Part shown: positions 26,481 through 34,108 of the stretch, piece by piece
Layout: each line of letters opens with the position of its first letter
How positions within the stretch are numbered: the first letter of the stretch is position 1
Assembly: GCA_017745115.1 (NCBI GenBank)
Contig: JAGIAA010000007.1
Location: forward strand, 62,001 to 126,000
Source: Sphingobium sp.
GTDB lineage: Bacteria > Pseudomonadota > Alphaproteobacteria > Sphingomonadales > Sphingomonadaceae
Direction of reading: 5' to 3'
DNA length: 64,000 bases
Made by a program: the position numbers and the translations under genes
The notes under the pieces: generated by a model
Database searches by the model: none
What the model was told of the DNA's origin: nothing
What the model saw: the letters and a program-made list of their open reading frames with translations, nothing else

Positions 26481-26496
26481 TAGACCGATCGGTACA
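26481..26496. promoter_or_regulatory. Candidate TetR-family operator upstream of the ior operon
   Basis: The site reads TAGACCGATCGGTACA, with a perfect ten-base palindrome ACCGATCGGT at 26484-26493. It lies 28-43 bp upstream of the iorA ATG, where a repressor would block transcription or early elongation. Sites of this shape are common for TetR-family regulators, but no tetR gene is present in the window. Confidence 0.45.
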
Positions 26497-26688
26497 CCTT
26501 CGATCGACCGCTTGGCAAGCGCCGCGAGCCAAAACGTCCGCGATGCCGCGATGAGAGAGGGATCGACGGCGGCCTGCTCAACGCAGTTCGGCGATGACCG
26601 GAACTGACAGACCGTCGATACTCAAAACTTTCATAATATCGGTCCGGTCACTGATTGGTCCGACAGCGATTCCATCTCCACAAGCGGA

Positions 26689-27510
26689 TCAGGATTTTAT
26701 GATCTCGCCAAGAGGTAGACCGTTTAAGGGCGCAGGGCGATAACCGGCGAGCTGACGGATGATCAGACCGCGATTGATCGCCTCTGTCACGCCCAGTTCG
26801 CGCGCTTTGTAGAGCGATTCGACGAAGGCCATGGTCAGGTGCATGTCTGCTTGTGCGATCTGTTGCGCCATTTCAGTCGCCCTTGTCATTAGTCGTTCGC
26901 GTGCCGCTATCTCGGAAATCAGGCCGAGACTGTAAGCCCGCGCAGCGTCAATCGGGTCGTGCGGGCCGAGCAGGAACATGCGCGACACAGCCTCGTGTGG
27001 AACCCGGCGTGCCATTTCGATCGGTTCGATTATAGGAACCGAGCCGGTGCGATGCATATGCGCATCGCAGAAGCGGGCCTCTTCGACCGCAATGCAGATG
27101 TCGGCATCAAGAAGGAAATGGAGGCCCGGACCGACGACAAGGCCGTTCACGGCCGCAATCACCGGCTTCCAGCATTTGTTCTGCTTGGCCGTGTAGCGCC
27201 TTATCCCCTCATCGCGCCGCAGATAGGCCGGAGGTGGACCATCTTGGCGGAAGACGGCGCTGTCGATCCCGCCACAAAAGAACTCATCGCCGGCAGCAGT
27301 GAAGATCGCGACGCTGAGGGTGTCGTCAGCACGAAATGCCTCCCAGGCCAGCGGGAGTTCATTCAGCATTTGCGCGTTTGCAATGTTATCCGCTTCTGGC
27401 CGGTTGAGGGTGATGGTGCAGATCGAGCCCGATCTCTCGAAGCGAAGCGTCTGGAAGGACGGACCGGTGTTGCTCCCGTTCGTCGGAAGTGGGGAGTCGT
27501 CATGTGCCAC
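26689..27510 (-). CDS. Enoyl-CoA hydratase/isomerase-family protein with atypical active site
   Basis: The crotonase fold is clear from LNRPEADNIANAQM, the oxyanion-hole segment FFCGGIDSAVF and IAAVNGLVVGPGLHFLLDAD. Both positions that are glutamates in enoyl-CoA hydratase are histidine here: the one in VGPGLHFLL and the one in CDAHMHRTGSVP (about residues 131 and 151). It is therefore unlikely to be a standard hydratase. The GTG at 27510 follows GGAGG by 7 bp and is preferred over the ATG at 27525, which itself overlaps that site. It is 96 bp downstream of the dioxygenase-like gene and probably co-transcribed. The substrate is unknown. Confidence 0.8.
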   Translation of the reverse strand: MAHDDSPLPTNGSNTGPSFQTLRFERSGSICTITLNRPEADNIANAQMLNELPLAWEAFRADDTLSVAIFTAAGDEFFCGGIDSAVFRQDGPPPAYLRRDEGIRRYTAKQNKCWKPVIAAVNGLVVGPGLHFLLDADICIAVEEARFCDAHMHRTGSVPIIEPIEMARRVPHEAVSRMFLLGPHDPIDAARAYSLGLISEIAARERLMTRATEMAQQIAQADMHLTMAFVESLYKARELGVTEAINRGLIIRQLAGYRPAPLNGLPLGEIIKS

Positions 27511-27606
27511 GATGATACCTCCCATTCCGGAACGTTAACGGCGCTCCTCCCTCAATCGGGCTTTCGGCGCCCGAATTGGACTCTGGAGCACGCCACGGCC
27601 GCAAGC

Positions 27607-28533
27607 TCATGCAAAATAGGCGTCAACGTTGCGGTCGCTCCAGAGATCCATCGTTGAATCGACCACCGAATGCGATGCTGGCGGGATGGCCGCGTTGCAC
27701 AGGTCAGTGTCCGAAAAGGTCTCGAAGCGATAGCCACTAGGGTCGCGCCACACGTCGAACACGTGGCTGCCAAGAGGGTGCCGGCCCACGCCCCAGATCG
27801 ATTCGTGCTGACGCTGCGCCATCCAGCGATGACCGAGGAACTGGGTCTCCGAGTTGGGCACCTCAAACGAAAGGTGATGTAGGTCACTTCTTCCGAACGC
27901 GAAAAAGGCGACAATGTGATGATCCACCCATTCGTCCCCGCGGTCGAGGCGATAGAATCCCCCCACGACGTTATCCGGCGAGCCGGCGTAAAGCAGGTCG
28001 CTCGGGATAAGTCCCAGGGTTTCGCGATACCAGGCGTCGCAGGCCCGCCAATCCTTGATGAATAAGCCGACATGGCCGAGGCGCAATAAAGGCGGGGAGC
28101 CGAGGGGCGGCTTATGTTGCGACACCCCTCGCCGCGGCTTCTCGGCGCCTTGGTTGGTGGCCATCATGGGCGGCGCGACGTCGGGCGTGCGCTGTTCAAC
28201 CCCGCTGACTATCCTGACCTCCATCCCCTCCGGATCATGCAAGACCAGGGCGCGCCCGCCCCCGGGGCCATCCAAAGACACAATTTCGCCGCCAGCACTG
28301 ACTCGCGCCTGCTCGAGCTCGACCGATGCGTCCAGTTCAAAGGCCAGCGATACGAGGGCGGACTCCTCCGCTGCTTCCAGAACCAAGTTGTAGCCGGCGG
28401 CTCCGCCCGAGCGGAAGAAGACGCGCCCTCCCGTTTCCGCCACTTCGGTCAATCCGAAGTCGTGGACGAACGCATGCGACCGCTCCAAATCGGAGACTTT
28501 CAGATGGACGTGGTGCAACCCTGTCAAGAGCAT
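27607..28533 (-). CDS. Two-domain VOC protein, type I extradiol-dioxygenase-like
   Basis: The protein has about 308 residues and two vicinal-oxygen-chelate domains. The N-terminal one begins GLHHVHLKVSDLERSHAFV. The C-terminal one begins LLRLGHVGLFIKDWRACDAWYRETLG and carries a plausible 2-His-1-Glu iron site: His in LRLGHVGL, His in LHHLSFEV and Glu in GYRFETFSD. This pattern fits ring-cleaving catechol-type dioxygenases, although glyoxalase-type or decarbonylating relatives cannot be excluded. The second of two ATGs (28533) has GGGAG 6 bp upstream; the first (28539) touches it. It is transcribed divergently from the LysR gene across a nod-box-like motif. Confidence 0.8.
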   Translation of the reverse strand: MLLTGLHHVHLKVSDLERSHAFVHDFGLTEVAETGGRVFFRSGGAAGYNLVLEAAEESALVSLAFELDASVELEQARVSAGGEIVSLDGPGGGRALVLHDPEGMEVRIVSGVEQRTPDVAPPMMATNQGAEKPRRGVSQHKPPLGSPPLLRLGHVGLFIKDWRACDAWYRETLGLIPSDLLYAGSPDNVVGGFYRLDRGDEWVDHHIVAFFAFGRSDLHHLSFEVPNSETQFLGHRWMAQRQHESIWGVGRHPLGSHVFDVWRDPSGYRFETFSDTDLCNAAIPPASHSVVDSTMDLWSDRNVDAYFA

Positions 28534-28598
28534 CGGCATCTCCCTCTGCTCGTCTTGAAGCAACAACCCATCAGCATCCAATCACTTTATCGCTGGCG

Positions 28599-28621
28599 AG
28601 GTATCAGCCTTGCCGATACCT
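28599..28621. promoter_or_regulatory. ATC-N9-GAT (nod-box-type) LysR binding motif
   Basis: A perfect 7-bp inverted repeat AGGTATC-N9-GATACCT lies in the 95-bp divergent gap, 7 bp before the LysR ATG. It contains both the general T-N11-A LysR motif and the ATC-N9-GAT core of NodD-type boxes. The neighbouring regulator is of the NodD branch, so this is its probable target for autoregulation and control of the dioxygenase/crotonase pair. Confidence 0.6.
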
Positions 28622-28628
28622 TGACCGC

Positions 28629-29552
28629 ATGCGTTTCGATCGCCTCGATCTCAATCTCCTTCCCGTTCTCGACACGCTTCTCGAAACGCGCAGCGTTTCC
28701 GAAACGGCAAGGCGCCTGCACCGCAGTCAGCCCGCCATCACAGGCGCGCTGAACCGATTGCGAGAATTCTTCGCAGACGATCTGCTCGTGGCCGCCGGCC
28801 GTCAGATGCTTCCCACGCGGCGGGCAGGGGAGCTGGTTGAGCCGGTTCGGCGCACACTCGCGCTGATCCGGGGGGAGATCACGCAGCCAAACAGCTTCGA
28901 TCCGTCGACCAGCAGCCGCCACTTCATCATCGCAGCATCAGATTATGCCTATACGATCCTGCTCAGCCACGTCATTGTCGAAGCAGCGCGTATCGCCCCT
29001 GGGATCTCGTTCGAGGTCATACCGCCTGGCGGCGAGGCCTCCCAGCAGCTTTCCCACGCGGAAATCGACCTGCTCTTCACCGTCGCGCCCTTTCATGACG
29101 CAAACCATCCGTTCCTTCCGCTGTGGCGTGACGAAGAGGTCATAATCAGTTGGAGCGGTGCAGGATACTCTGACGAAATCGAGAGCTCAGTCTTCTACGG
29201 CGCTCGCCACGCGCTAGTGATGATCGGTTCTGACCGACGTCCGACCGTGACGGACGCCTACGTTCAGCAAAGTCATCCGGAGCGTGTCGCGCGAGTGCAG
29301 GTTCCAAGTTTCTCTTCACTTCCGCTTGCCATCATCGGCACGGCACGGCTGGCCACCATGCATCGCCTCTACGCCGAGCATTTCGCGCGGGCCTATCCCG
29401 TCAACATTCATCGGCCCGCCGAGGCGTTTCCGGATATTCTCGAAGGCGTACAATGGCATCAGATCCATGATCTGGATCCGGGCTTGCAGTGGTTGCTGGA
29501 CCGCTTGAAGCATCAGCGGGATCAACTGCCTGAACGATCGCAGCTAGTCTGA
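28629..29552 (+). CDS. LysR-family transcriptional regulator, NodD-like branch
   Basis: The 307-residue regulator begins with the NodD/PcpR-type N-terminus RFDRLDLNLLPVLDTLL and a winged helix-turn-helix (SVSETARRLHRSQPAITGAL, then FADDLLV). The effector domain follows from about residue 95 (RHFIIAASDYAYTILLSHVI) with the usual PLWRDEEVI and late LPLAIIGTARLATMHR segments. The ATG at 28629 is chosen because it begins this motif; the frame extends upstream without homology. It is divergent from a VOC dioxygenase/crotonase pair, which it probably activates in response to an aromatic or similar inducer. Confidence 0.92.
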   Translation: MRFDRLDLNLLPVLDTLLETRSVSETARRLHRSQPAITGALNRLREFFADDLLVAAGRQMLPTRRAGELVEPVRRTLALIRGEITQPNSFDPSTSSRHFIIAASDYAYTILLSHVIVEAARIAPGISFEVIPPGGEASQQLSHAEIDLLFTVAPFHDANHPFLPLWRDEEVIISWSGAGYSDEIESSVFYGARHALVMIGSDRRPTVTDAYVQQSHPERVARVQVPSFSSLPLAIIGTARLATMHRLYAEHFARAYPVNIHRPAEAFPDILEGVQWHQIHDLDPGLQWLLDRLKHQRDQLPERSQLV

Positions 29553-29688
29553 CCCCAGCCGCAAGGGCTGCACGAAAGCAGCTCAGCGGCGGCGTTGAAG
29601 GCGATCGAACATCTGAAGTGAAGGCGATATTGGCCGGGTCAGATCTTACAAATCGAAGCAATCCTCGCGCATCACCGCCTGCGCCCGC

Positions 29689-30579
29689 TTAAGCGACAAA
29701 GCGCCGGAGCGAGGCGACGTCCCGGCGGGGCGGGACACCAAACATTCGGCTATATTCTCGGCTGAACTGCGACGGGCTTTCATAGCCCACACGAAAGGCG
29801 GTCGCCTCGACATTGATTTCGCCGGACGCGAGGAGACGGCGCGCCTCGAATAAGCGGAGCTGCTTTTGGTATTGCAGCGGCGTCATCGCCGTCAGCGCCT
29901 TGAACTGCCGGTGGAAGGCGGACGGGCTGAGCTGAGCCACCGATGCCAACTCATCGACGGCAACATGGTCCGCGTAGCGATCCCGTAGCATGTGGACGGC
30001 GTTGAGGATGCGGCGAGTCCGATCGGTGCCTAGCACCATTTTTATGACTTCCCCGCCATGTGGCCCGGTCAGCAGCCAGTAGCAGATTTCACGCATCAGG
30101 GCGGGATAGAGCAGCGGAATGCCTTGCGGTGTATCGAGCAAGCGCACGGCGCGGGCGACGCAGTCGGCAAGGGGCCCCGCGAAGTCGCTTACAAACACGC
30201 CATGACGCACGCTCTGCGATGCTGAGGGCGCTTCGCTGAGTCTTTCCACGACGTCCCGCATTGCGCCGAGATCCAACTCAACGACGAGGCCGAGATAGGG
30301 TTTGGCCGGGCTGGCCTCGGTGACTTGGCCGACAGCCGGCATCTCGACACCCACGACCATCGCCTGGCCGGCGCCATAATCGAAGCGCCGATCGCCGAAG
30401 GCCGTCCACTTCGTGCCTTGCAGGGTGATGCAGAGCGCGGGCTTGAGGATCATGTGAGACAACGGCTTAGGATGATCAGAGCGCAGGATCGTCAGACCGT
30501 GGATGGCTGTCGCAAAGGGGCTGCCACCCGATTGCCGCTCGGTATAGCGCAGGACGGATTGCACAAGATCTTCAGCCAT
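29689..30579 (-). CDS. AraC-family transcriptional regulator
   Basis: The 296-residue protein has an N-terminal AraC-type cupin-like effector domain (HMILKPALCITLQGTKWTAFG). The C-terminal pair of helix-turn-helix motifs includes VDELASVAQLSPSAFHRQFKALTAMTPLQYQ and ATAFRVGYESPSQFSREYSRMFG, each visible in part. This is the YqhC-like subgroup often found next to oxidoreductases that it activates. The SDR gene 146 bp away is transcribed in the opposite direction, so it is the likely target. The ATG at 30579 gives the normal length. Confidence 0.92.
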   Translation of the reverse strand: MAEDLVQSVLRYTERQSGGSPFATAIHGLTILRSDHPKPLSHMILKPALCITLQGTKWTAFGDRRFDYGAGQAMVVGVEMPAVGQVTEASPAKPYLGLVVELDLGAMRDVVERLSEAPSASQSVRHGVFVSDFAGPLADCVARAVRLLDTPQGIPLLYPALMREICYWLLTGPHGGEVIKMVLGTDRTRRILNAVHMLRDRYADHVAVDELASVAQLSPSAFHRQFKALTAMTPLQYQKQLRLFEARRLLASGEINVEATAFRVGYESPSQFSREYSRMFGVPPRRDVASLRRFVA

Positions 30580-30725
30580 CTCGGTCCGCTTTCACCCTTG
30601 GCGTCGTCGACCGCAATTTACGCTCAGGAGCAGAATCAGGCAAGAATCAGGAAAGTTCCGGCATTCAGCATCGGCTCCCGGCCGCATATTTCCTCGGCCA
30701 CGACACGCAGATGAAGGAATATATC

Positions 30726-31505
30726 ATGACCGACCAGATCCCATGTGATTCCGCTAACCGGATCGCCATCGTAACGGGCGGAAGCCGCGGGCTCGGCCGC
30801 AATACCGTCCTCAGCCTTGCCCGACGCGGCGTGGGCTCCATCTTCACTTACAATACCAATCGCGCAGAGGCCGAAAAGGTCGTCGAACTGGCAGCCGAAG
30901 CTGGCTCTCGAGCCATCGCCCTGCCGCTCGACGTCGGCGACGCAACCACATTCGACGCTTTTGGGGATCGGGTGCGCGAGACGCTTGCGGGCCTTGGCGC
31001 CGAACGCTTCGACTATCTCGTCAACAATGCCGGCGTGTCCCATCACGCTTCGATCGAGATGACCACGGAGGACGAGATGGACCTGCTCTATCGCGTCAAT
31101 TTCAAGGGCGTGTTCTTCCTCACCCAGAAGCTGCTGCCGCTGATCAGGGACGGCGGCCGAATCGTGAATCTGTCGAGCGGCCTGTCGCGGATCATCGTAC
31201 CCGGCAGTGCGCCTTATGGAGCGCTCAAGGGCGCAATCGACGTACTGACTCGTTATCAGGCCAAGGAGCTCGGCGCGCGCCGCATCACGGTCAACGCCGT
31301 CGCTCCGGGGGCGATCCAGACCGACTTCAGCGGCGGTATGGTGCGTGATAATCCGGACCTCAATCGACAGGTCGCGGACATGACCGCGCTGGGCCGCGCC
31401 GGCGTACCGGATGATATCGGTCCGATGATCGCGGCTCTGCTCTCCGACGACAATCGGTGGGTGAATGCACAACGGATCGAGGTCTCGGGCGGAATGGCCA
31501 TTTAA
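30726..31505 (+). CDS. SDR-family NAD(P)-dependent oxidoreductase
   Basis: This classical short-chain dehydrogenase has 259 residues. It shows the cofactor loop TGGSRGLGRNT, the structural NNAGVSHH motif, an active-site serine in VNLSSGLSR, and the catalytic YGALKGA, in which Tyr and Lys have the YxxxK spacing. The ATG at 30726 follows AAGGA by 7 bp; an earlier ATG at 30711 is less likely. The alpha/beta hydrolase gene follows after 37 bp. This SDR plus hydrolase pair beside an AraC regulator looks like a stress-responsive or xenobiotic carbonyl reductase unit. The substrate is unknown. Confidence 0.88.
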   Translation: MTDQIPCDSANRIAIVTGGSRGLGRNTVLSLARRGVGSIFTYNTNRAEAEKVVELAAEAGSRAIALPLDVGDATTFDAFGDRVRETLAGLGAERFDYLVNNAGVSHHASIEMTTEDEMDLLYRVNFKGVFFLTQKLLPLIRDGGRIVNLSSGLSRIIVPGSAPYGALKGAIDVLTRYQAKELGARRITVNAVAPGAIQTDFSGGMVRDNPDLNRQVADMTALGRAGVPDDIGPMIAALLSDDNRWVNAQRIEVSGGMAI

Positions 31506-31542
31506 GGCATGATCCCAGTTAAGTCATGATCAGGAGAACGAC

Positions 31543-32322
31543 ATGGATATTGATCGCAGGACTTTGGTCGCCACGCTACTGACCGGAGCGGCGGCTGCCA
31601 TCGCAGCACCCAGCGCAATGGCTCAGAACGTCCCTTCGCTGCAGCAGGCGAAAAATGTTGTTCTCGTCCATGGCCTGTTCGCGGACGGCTCGAGCTGGTC
31701 GGAAGTCATTCCGCTCCTGCAGCAGCGTGGACTGAACGTCACCTCAGTGCAGAATCCGCTGACGACGCTGGAGGAGGCAGTCGCATCATGCCGGGCTGTG
31801 CTGGATCGGCAGGACGGACCAACGGTGTTAGCAGGCCACTCCTTCTCCGGCATGATCGTGACCGAAGCCGGGGTTCATCCGAACGTCTCTGCGCTCGTTT
31901 ATGTCGCCGCGCGGGCGCCAGATGCTAGCGAGGATTATGCCGCCCTTGCCGGACGTTACCCCGCGCCGCCGGCGTCTGCAGGCATCATCTATGATGGCGA
32001 CGAGGGGCGGCTTTCCGAAGAAGCTTTCGTAAGGGACTTCGCAGGCGATCTGCCGCCTGCCAGGGCGCGCGTGCTTTTTGCTGTGCAGCAGCCGTTCCGC
32101 AAAGCGCTTCTGACTGGCCGAACGACCCAGGCGGCATGGCGCAGCAAGCCGAGCTTTTATGCCGTCTCGACTGAGGACAGGACGATCAATCCGGATTTGC
32201 AGCGTTTCATGGCTTCACGCATGGCCGCCAGGTCCATCGAGCTTCGATCCAGTCACGTCTCGCTGATCTCACATCCCGTTGCGATCGCGAAGCTCATCCT
32301 CCAGGCCGCCGGACGGGCATAG
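31543..32322 (+). CDS. Exported alpha/beta hydrolase
   Basis: The 259-residue protein starts with an export signal containing a double arginine (DRRTLVATLLTGAAAAIAAP, cleavage near AMAQ), so it is likely periplasmic. The hydrolase body has the HGLFADGSSWSEV oxyanion segment, the nucleophile elbow GHSFSGM, an acid in VSTEDRTIN and a catalytic histidine in SSHVSLISHP. These are features of the pyrethroid-hydrolase/EstC and hydroxynitrile-lyase-like group. AGGAGAACGAC precedes the ATG. It is 37 bp after the SDR gene and probably in its operon. Confidence 0.88.
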   Translation: MDIDRRTLVATLLTGAAAAIAAPSAMAQNVPSLQQAKNVVLVHGLFADGSSWSEVIPLLQQRGLNVTSVQNPLTTLEEAVASCRAVLDRQDGPTVLAGHSFSGMIVTEAGVHPNVSALVYVAARAPDASEDYAALAGRYPAPPASAGIIYDGDEGRLSEEAFVRDFAGDLPPARARVLFAVQQPFRKALLTGRTTQAAWRSKPSFYAVSTEDRTINPDLQRFMASRMAARSIELRSSHVSLISHPVAIAKLILQAAGRA

Positions 32323-32594
32323 CGCGCTCAATTCTGGCGCAGCGAACTCGCGCACGGCTTGAGCGAATGTCAGCTTTCAGATCTGCAGATGAGAGCGAGA
32401 ACGTCCGATTGGGGAGCGAATGGAGACAGCGATGCTCTCAAGATTTTCGTCGCCGCTATCCCCCAAGGCAATGCCGAGCGACCAAATGTGATCCGAAGGG
32501 GGTCAGGAGTCCGTCGCAGCGGACGAGCACCGTGCGCGCCAAGCCACCCACGCTACCGCCATCGCAACCCCAGCGCGGCGCTGACATCATGGCA

Positions 32595-33917
32595 TCACCC
32601 ACCAAGAACCGCAAAGACGGCGGCCGTGTTGTTTTGGCTGTATCGCGCCGGCAACTGCGCTTCGATGGTCCTGGCGAACGCGCGCGCTTCCCCGGCCAGC
32701 GCCAGAATGATCCTGCGGCTATGCGCCTTGTCTGTCCCGAGGGCATATCCCATGCTCAGCGTATCGAACGGCACGCCGGCACCATGCTTCGGCAACTCGG
32801 TTGCCAGCGGCAGGAGCGCCGTCATCATCTGTGACACTGACAGGGCCCGCACATTTGGCTCGCCGTGGCGATAGCCATAGTCCAGGCAGCACAGGGCGAG
32901 CCAGTAATGGAGATTGCTCAGCCACGCGATCCCATGCGCTTCGTCCGAGGCGATCTGGTTGGGATGGCCGACAAAGGCGGTGGGATTTTCCGGCAGCGGA
33001 TGCGCGGGATAGGCTTCATGGCCGGGCGCGACATCCCAAACATTCTTCACGCCCGACTTGGCGAAGGCCGGGTGGCGGCCTTCATAAACCTGTCGGAAAA
33101 ACTCGAAATGGTCGTGTTCGCCCTCTTCCATGATGGCGAGCAGGTCGCTGCGCCATTTCTCGACTTCGGCGGGCGCGAGCGGAAATCCCGGCCGTCCTGA
33201 GCATTCCGACAGCAGATCGAGGACATTCCGGTACAGGCTGCCAACGTGATTTGGCCGATCGAGACCGCCGATGTCCTTCAGTACGCGTCTGCTGAACTGC
33301 TCGTCCTCGGGTGTGCGCTGAGCATTTGCAGCGAACATCGAGGCCGGCCCTTCGGTATAGGTATATTTCGCGATAGACCGGCGGCTGATGGGCTCCAGCA
33401 TGAAAGGAAATGGATAGATATCCGGCTCATAGGGGAAATCCTGCCGGTCGAGATGAGGGCCGCTACCGAGCGCGACAAGCAGGCGATTGACGGCGCCCAA
33501 ATGCTGCATTTCCTGCACGGCCACGCCCAGCAGGTTCGCCGACGTCGGCGCCCCGACGCCCACGAGAGGCTGGTACCGCGCCTTGATCGAAAAGGCGCAG
33601 TAGAGATATTGCAGCATGAGCCCATGTTCGATCTCGGCGGCCTCTCGCAGCATTCGGAGCAGTTCGAGATAGGGATCGGCAAAGTCGCGAATGATGATGC
33701 CGGTCCGGTTTCTTGCCGACGCATTTGCCAGCTTGCCATGGGCGAGCGTCGCTGCCTGTGAGCTGCTGAGCGAAGCGAGCGCGACCGGCGCCGCCACGCC
33801 ATGAGCCAACGCGACCTGCAGAAAAGAACGCCGCCCTTTATCGGGAATCGATTCAACAATGCGTGATGTGCTGCGCGAAGCATTGCCTCGCGGTTGACCC
33901 TGCTCATCTCGTTTCAT
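32595..33917 (-). CDS. VioB-type ferritin-like domain protein (iminophenylpyruvate dimer synthase-like), Tat-exported
   Basis: The 440-residue protein has a twin-arginine signal (DKGRRSFLQVALAHGVAAP), then a ferritin-like helical domain. Metal-ligand candidates are Glu/His in AAEIEHGLMLQYLYC, the AVQEMQHLGAVN helix and EEGEHDHFEFFRQVYEGRHP. This is the domain found at the N-terminus of the violacein enzyme VioB, here without the rest of VioB and without other pigment genes. Its reaction is unknown. A longer frame upstream of the ATG at 33917 shows no homology. The gene lies 191 bp downstream of the G8-domain gene, on the same strand. Confidence 0.75.
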   Translation of the reverse strand: MKRDEQGQPRGNASRSTSRIVESIPDKGRRSFLQVALAHGVAAPVALASLSSSQAATLAHGKLANASARNRTGIIIRDFADPYLELLRMLREAAEIEHGLMLQYLYCAFSIKARYQPLVGVGAPTSANLLGVAVQEMQHLGAVNRLLVALGSGPHLDRQDFPYEPDIYPFPFMLEPISRRSIAKYTYTEGPASMFAANAQRTPEDEQFSRRVLKDIGGLDRPNHVGSLYRNVLDLLSECSGRPGFPLAPAEVEKWRSDLLAIMEEGEHDHFEFFRQVYEGRHPAFAKSGVKNVWDVAPGHEAYPAHPLPENPTAFVGHPNQIASDEAHGIAWLSNLHYWLALCCLDYGYRHGEPNVRALSVSQMMTALLPLATELPKHGAGVPFDTLSMGYALGTDKAHSRRIILALAGEARAFARTIEAQLPARYSQNNTAAVFAVLGG

Positions 33918-34108
33918 TGTGACGATTTCTCCTTGGCGGCGCGGCGCCCTTTCTTGCGGCTTTGACGGACCGGGCGTGTTCGGAACAGCTTCGCGTGCGC
34001 GCCTTTGCGGTACGGAATGCCTGGAATGCCAGGTCCGGCACCAGATTGCCGGCTGTCTCCGGGCGCATTGCTGCAACCGGGGATTCGCCTTCCTTCAGTG
34101 GACTGAAC

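Noticed and set aside
32323..32594. Short plus-strand frames after the alpha/beta hydrolase
   Set aside because: No recognised motif, poor starts and overlap with the VioB-like gene; treated as non-coding.
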